Shown one piece after another: positions 62,052 to 64,000 of a DNA stretch of 64,000 bases. The first letter of the stretch is position 1. Every line of letters starts with the position of its first letter. Source of the stretch: Bin87 sp965232895 (GTDB taxonomy: Bacteria > Chloroflexota > Dehalococcoidia > Lucifugimonadales > UBA3495); the NCBI GenBank assembly GCA_965232895.1, contig OZ247430.1, forward strand, positions 682,001-746,000. Direction: 5' to 3'. The position numbers were made by a program, and so were the translations under genes. The notes below the pieces were generated by a model. That model was not told the DNA's origin. It did no database searches and saw only the letters and a program-made list of their open reading frames with translations.

Positions 62052-63209
62052 ATGCTCTTCGCTCAATCTAAACAGCAAATACAGGCGGCAGTCAGCGACG
62101 CGGTTACCGGGCACAAGGCCCTGCGGTTATCAGGCTTGTGGAAATCTTTTCGGGACACGCAAGCCGTCGCCAACGTTGACCTTGACGTTGAACCCGGCGA
62201 GATCCTGTGCCTGCTGGGCCCCAGCGGCTGCGGGAAGACCACCACCCTGCGCCTGATCGCCGGTTTTGACGCCCCCGACGCCGGGACGATAGAGATTGGC
62301 GGGCGCACCGTGTACGGGCCGGGCGTGAACGAGAGCCCGGAGAAGCGCCGCGTCGGCATGGTGTTCCAGGAAGGCGCCCTGTTCCCCCACCTGACCGTTG
62401 CCCAGAACATCGCCTTCGGGCTGGGTCGGGCGCGGCATCGCAAGGAGCAGGTGGCTGCGGCGTTGCGCATGGTTGATCTGGAAGGGTACGACGAACGGTA
62501 TCCGCACCAGATCTCGGGCGGACAGCAGCAGCGCGTGGCGCTGGCCCGCGCCCTGGCGCCGGAGCCTGACCTGATCCTCATGGATGAACCCTTCTCCAGC
62601 CTGGACCGGAGCCTGCGGGAACAGCTACGCACCGAGGTGCGGGCCATTTTGCGGGAGCGGGGCGCCACCGTGGTCTGCGTGACCCACGACCAGGAAGAGG
62701 CCATGCAGCTGGGCGACCGCGTCGTGGTGATGAACGCGGGGAAGATCGAACAGCTGGGCTCGCCCGAGTCGATATTTCACAACCCGGACAATCGGTTCAC
62801 CGCCGAGTTCTTCGGCACCGCCGACTTCCTGCCGGCGTGGCGGGATGGAGACTTCCTGGCCTGCGAGGTGGGCAGCATGCCCTGGCCGTCGTTCTGGCCC
62901 TCGCCCTGGCCGGAGCACAAGGTCCTGCAGGTGATGGTGCGCCCCGACTGCATGGACATCGTGCCGGACCCCTCGGGCGATTGCACCGTGACCCGGCAGG
63001 AATTCATGGGCGCCTTCCACATGTACACGGTGGAGTTGCCATCCGGTCAGCAGGTCCAGGTGATGAAGTCCCACGTGGAGCACGTCGAGCCCGGCTCCCG
63101 GGTTCGCATCGTCCTCCGCGACGGCCACAAGCTCTTGCCCTTCGTGGACGGCCAGGCCTTCTTCGACGGGCCGGCCTACCTGGCGGAGTTGAACGGAACG
63201 CACGGGTAG
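62052..63209 (+). CDS. FbpC/PotA-type ABC ATPase
   Basis: A 385-residue ATPase: Walker A GPSGCGKTT, Q-loop FQEGALFPHLTV, signature ISGGQQQRVALARAL, Walker B DLILMDEPFSSLD, THDQEEAM switch, then a C-terminal TOBE-like regulatory domain (DCMDIVPDPSGDCTV). Iron(III) or similar anion importers have this plan. The matching permease is missing from the window. Confidence 0.92.
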   Translation: MLFAQSKQQIQAAVSDAVTGHKALRLSGLWKSFRDTQAVANVDLDVEPGEILCLLGPSGCGKTTTLRLIAGFDAPDAGTIEIGGRTVYGPGVNESPEKRRVGMVFQEGALFPHLTVAQNIAFGLGRARHRKEQVAAALRMVDLEGYDERYPHQISGGQQQRVALARALAPEPDLILMDEPFSSLDRSLREQLRTEVRAILRERGATVVCVTHDQEEAMQLGDRVVVMNAGKIEQLGSPESIFHNPDNRFTAEFFGTADFLPAWRDGDFLACEVGSMPWPSFWPSPWPEHKVLQVMVRPDCMDIVPDPSGDCTVTRQEFMGAFHMYTVELPSGQQVQVMKSHVEHVEPGSRVRIVLRDGHKLLPFVDGQAFFDGPAYLAELNGTHG

Positions 63210-63235
63210 AGACCCGCTGGCGCTGCTGATTAGCG

Positions 63236-63263
63236 ATGCCGCCCGGATGGGGCGGCATTTTTT
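63236..63263 (+). terminator. intrinsic terminator after ABC ATPase
   Basis: ATGCCGCCC / GGGCGGCAT with GGAT-type loop followed by six T. Confidence 0.9.
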
Positions 63264-63369
63264 GGTTTAACGCTCCCGGTCCTCCCTGACGTACCGGGCA
63301 GAGCAGTCGAGGTTGCCGCCAAGTCGTTCGACGATGCGGCGGCAACCTCGTCGGCGGCTTTCATCAACC

Positions 63370-63498
63370 CATGCGTACCCAATTTGTTATTGCGAGGAGC
63401 GGAGCGACGCGGCAATCCCGCTGGCGGAGAGATGACTGTTCCGGCAGCGAGATTGCCGCGCTTCGTGTAGATTGATTATGGCTGGGGGTCGCACGACG
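63370..63498. repeat. terminal-repeat element with core A
   Basis: Left end ATGCGTACCCAATTTG, right end CTGGGGGTCGCACGAC; core GCGAGGAGCGGAGCGACGCG ... GAGATTGCCGCGCTTCG. Second copy of the element type at 8349-8486. Confidence 0.7.
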
Positions 63499-63664
63499 GG
63501 TCGACCGTTGTCCCGATACCTGCTGTCGACAACCTCCGGGCGCCTCCGTCATATAATATTGCTTGCGCGTAATGATCCACGCGACAAGGACGCGGATGGG
63601 CAGAAGTCGGCCAGGACCGGCGCCCACGTAGCGTCCGCAGCCAGTTTGCATCAGGGAGATTCGC

Positions 63665-64000
63665 TTGAACCACATCAAAGCAATTTTCTTCGACGGGGAC
63701 GACACCCTCTGGGACTTCCGCTCCGCCATGTTGAGCGCGCTGGAGGTGACGCTGGTTGAGCTGCGGCGGATGGCAGGCAACGAGGCGGCGGAAGCCCTCA
63801 CCGTGCAACGGATGACGGAGATCCGGGAGGCCGTCGCCGAGGAGATGAGCGAGGCCACCACCTCGGTGGAGGTAATCCGACACGAGGCCCTGGCGCGGAC
63901 GCTGTCCGAGGTCGGGCATCCCAGCGATGACGGGTCCCGGCGGCTGTACGAGGTTTACACCGAGGCCCGGTTCGAGGCGACCCGGCCGTTCCCGGGCGTG
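63665..64000 (+). CDS. HAD-family hydrolase (N-terminal part)
   Basis: The first 112 codons, cut by the window end. FFDGDDTLWDFRSAM gives the HAD motif I nucleophile Asp and second Asp; the following helices form the cap. TTG 63665 with AGGGAG upstream is the start. Likely a phosphatase of the YjjG/PGP type; substrate unknown. Confidence 0.8.
   Translation, partial: MNHIKAIFFDGDDTLWDFRSAMLSALEVTLVELRRMAGNEAAEALTVQRMTEIREAVAEEMSEATTSVEVIRHEALARTLSEVGHPSDDGSRRLYEVYTEARFEATRPFPGV

Overview
The window looks like a contig from an uncultured, high-GC bacterium. The gene set (LLM-class flavin oxidoreductase, epoxide hydrolase, MetE-like methyltransferase, several VOC proteins, paired MaoC hotdog proteins, Uma2/DUF3800/HEPN accessory genes, proline/alanine-rich lipoprotein linkers, abundant palindromic repeats) suggests a Chloroflexota relative such as the SAR202/Dehalococcoidia group. 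That is an inference from gene content; no rRNA or tRNA gene is visible to confirm it.

Layout. 0.3-6.2 kb: LLM oxidoreductase, epoxide hydrolase, small membrane proteins and an IS copy abutting a second transposase remnant. 6.2-14.8 kb: an incomplete phage head/tail module on the minus strand (prohead protease, HK97 capsid, head-tail connector, two tail-like proteins; no terminase, portal or integrase), split by plus-strand host-like genes (VWA protein and its collapsed paralogue, a duplicated-domain HEPN/PaREP1-like protein, a coiled-coil membrane protein). 15-21.6 kb: a defence-type region with a frameshifted AlbA_2 regulator carrying 42-bp tandem repeats, a candidate structured ncRNA, DUF3800, an MmeI-like restriction-modification protein and a HEPN gene pair. 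22-36 kb: mostly metabolism (MetE-like, NadB, VOC, a GNAT-aminotransferase fusion, nitroreductase, ArgG, SDR) with a metalloprotease lipoprotein, Uma2 and a DUF3800 remnant. 36.3-38.1 kb: a vapBC locus whose vapC is split by the second IS copy, with a DUF433 gene. 38-48 kb: ArgD, PHP protein, MaoC pair, two-domain VOC, His-rich metal ABC ATPase, SDR. 48.0-51.3 kb: a tightly coupled three-gene cassette (PD-(D/E)XK-like nuclease, unknown protein, P-loop ATPase) with its own promoter, wedged directly in front of gatCA. 51.3-58 kb: GatC, GatA, DUF3800, AsnS, DUF4160 and a DUF2442-methyltransferase-nuclease fusion. 58-64 kb: an oligopeptide-type binding lipoprotein, a divergent iron-type ABC binding protein/ATPase pair without a permease, and the start of a HAD hydrolase.

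Repeats run through the whole window. Elements of about 150-165 bp share terminal repeats close to GCGTAYCCAGTTT but carry different palindromic cores (A or B). Two further MITE families (called C-MITE and D-MITE here) carry core C. C-MITEs sit at the same position inside three core-B elements, and one core-B copy lies in frame inside the restriction-modification gene.

The strongest candidates for something undescribed are the three-gene cassette at 48.0-51.3 kb, the modular/nested repeat system, the promoter-to-terminator structured RNA at 16.8-17.05 kb, the in-frame UGA inside a hairpin in both IS transposases, and two cases where an accessory gene is flanked by a second copy of its upstream neighbour's 3' end. 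All calls were made by eye; no database search was run.
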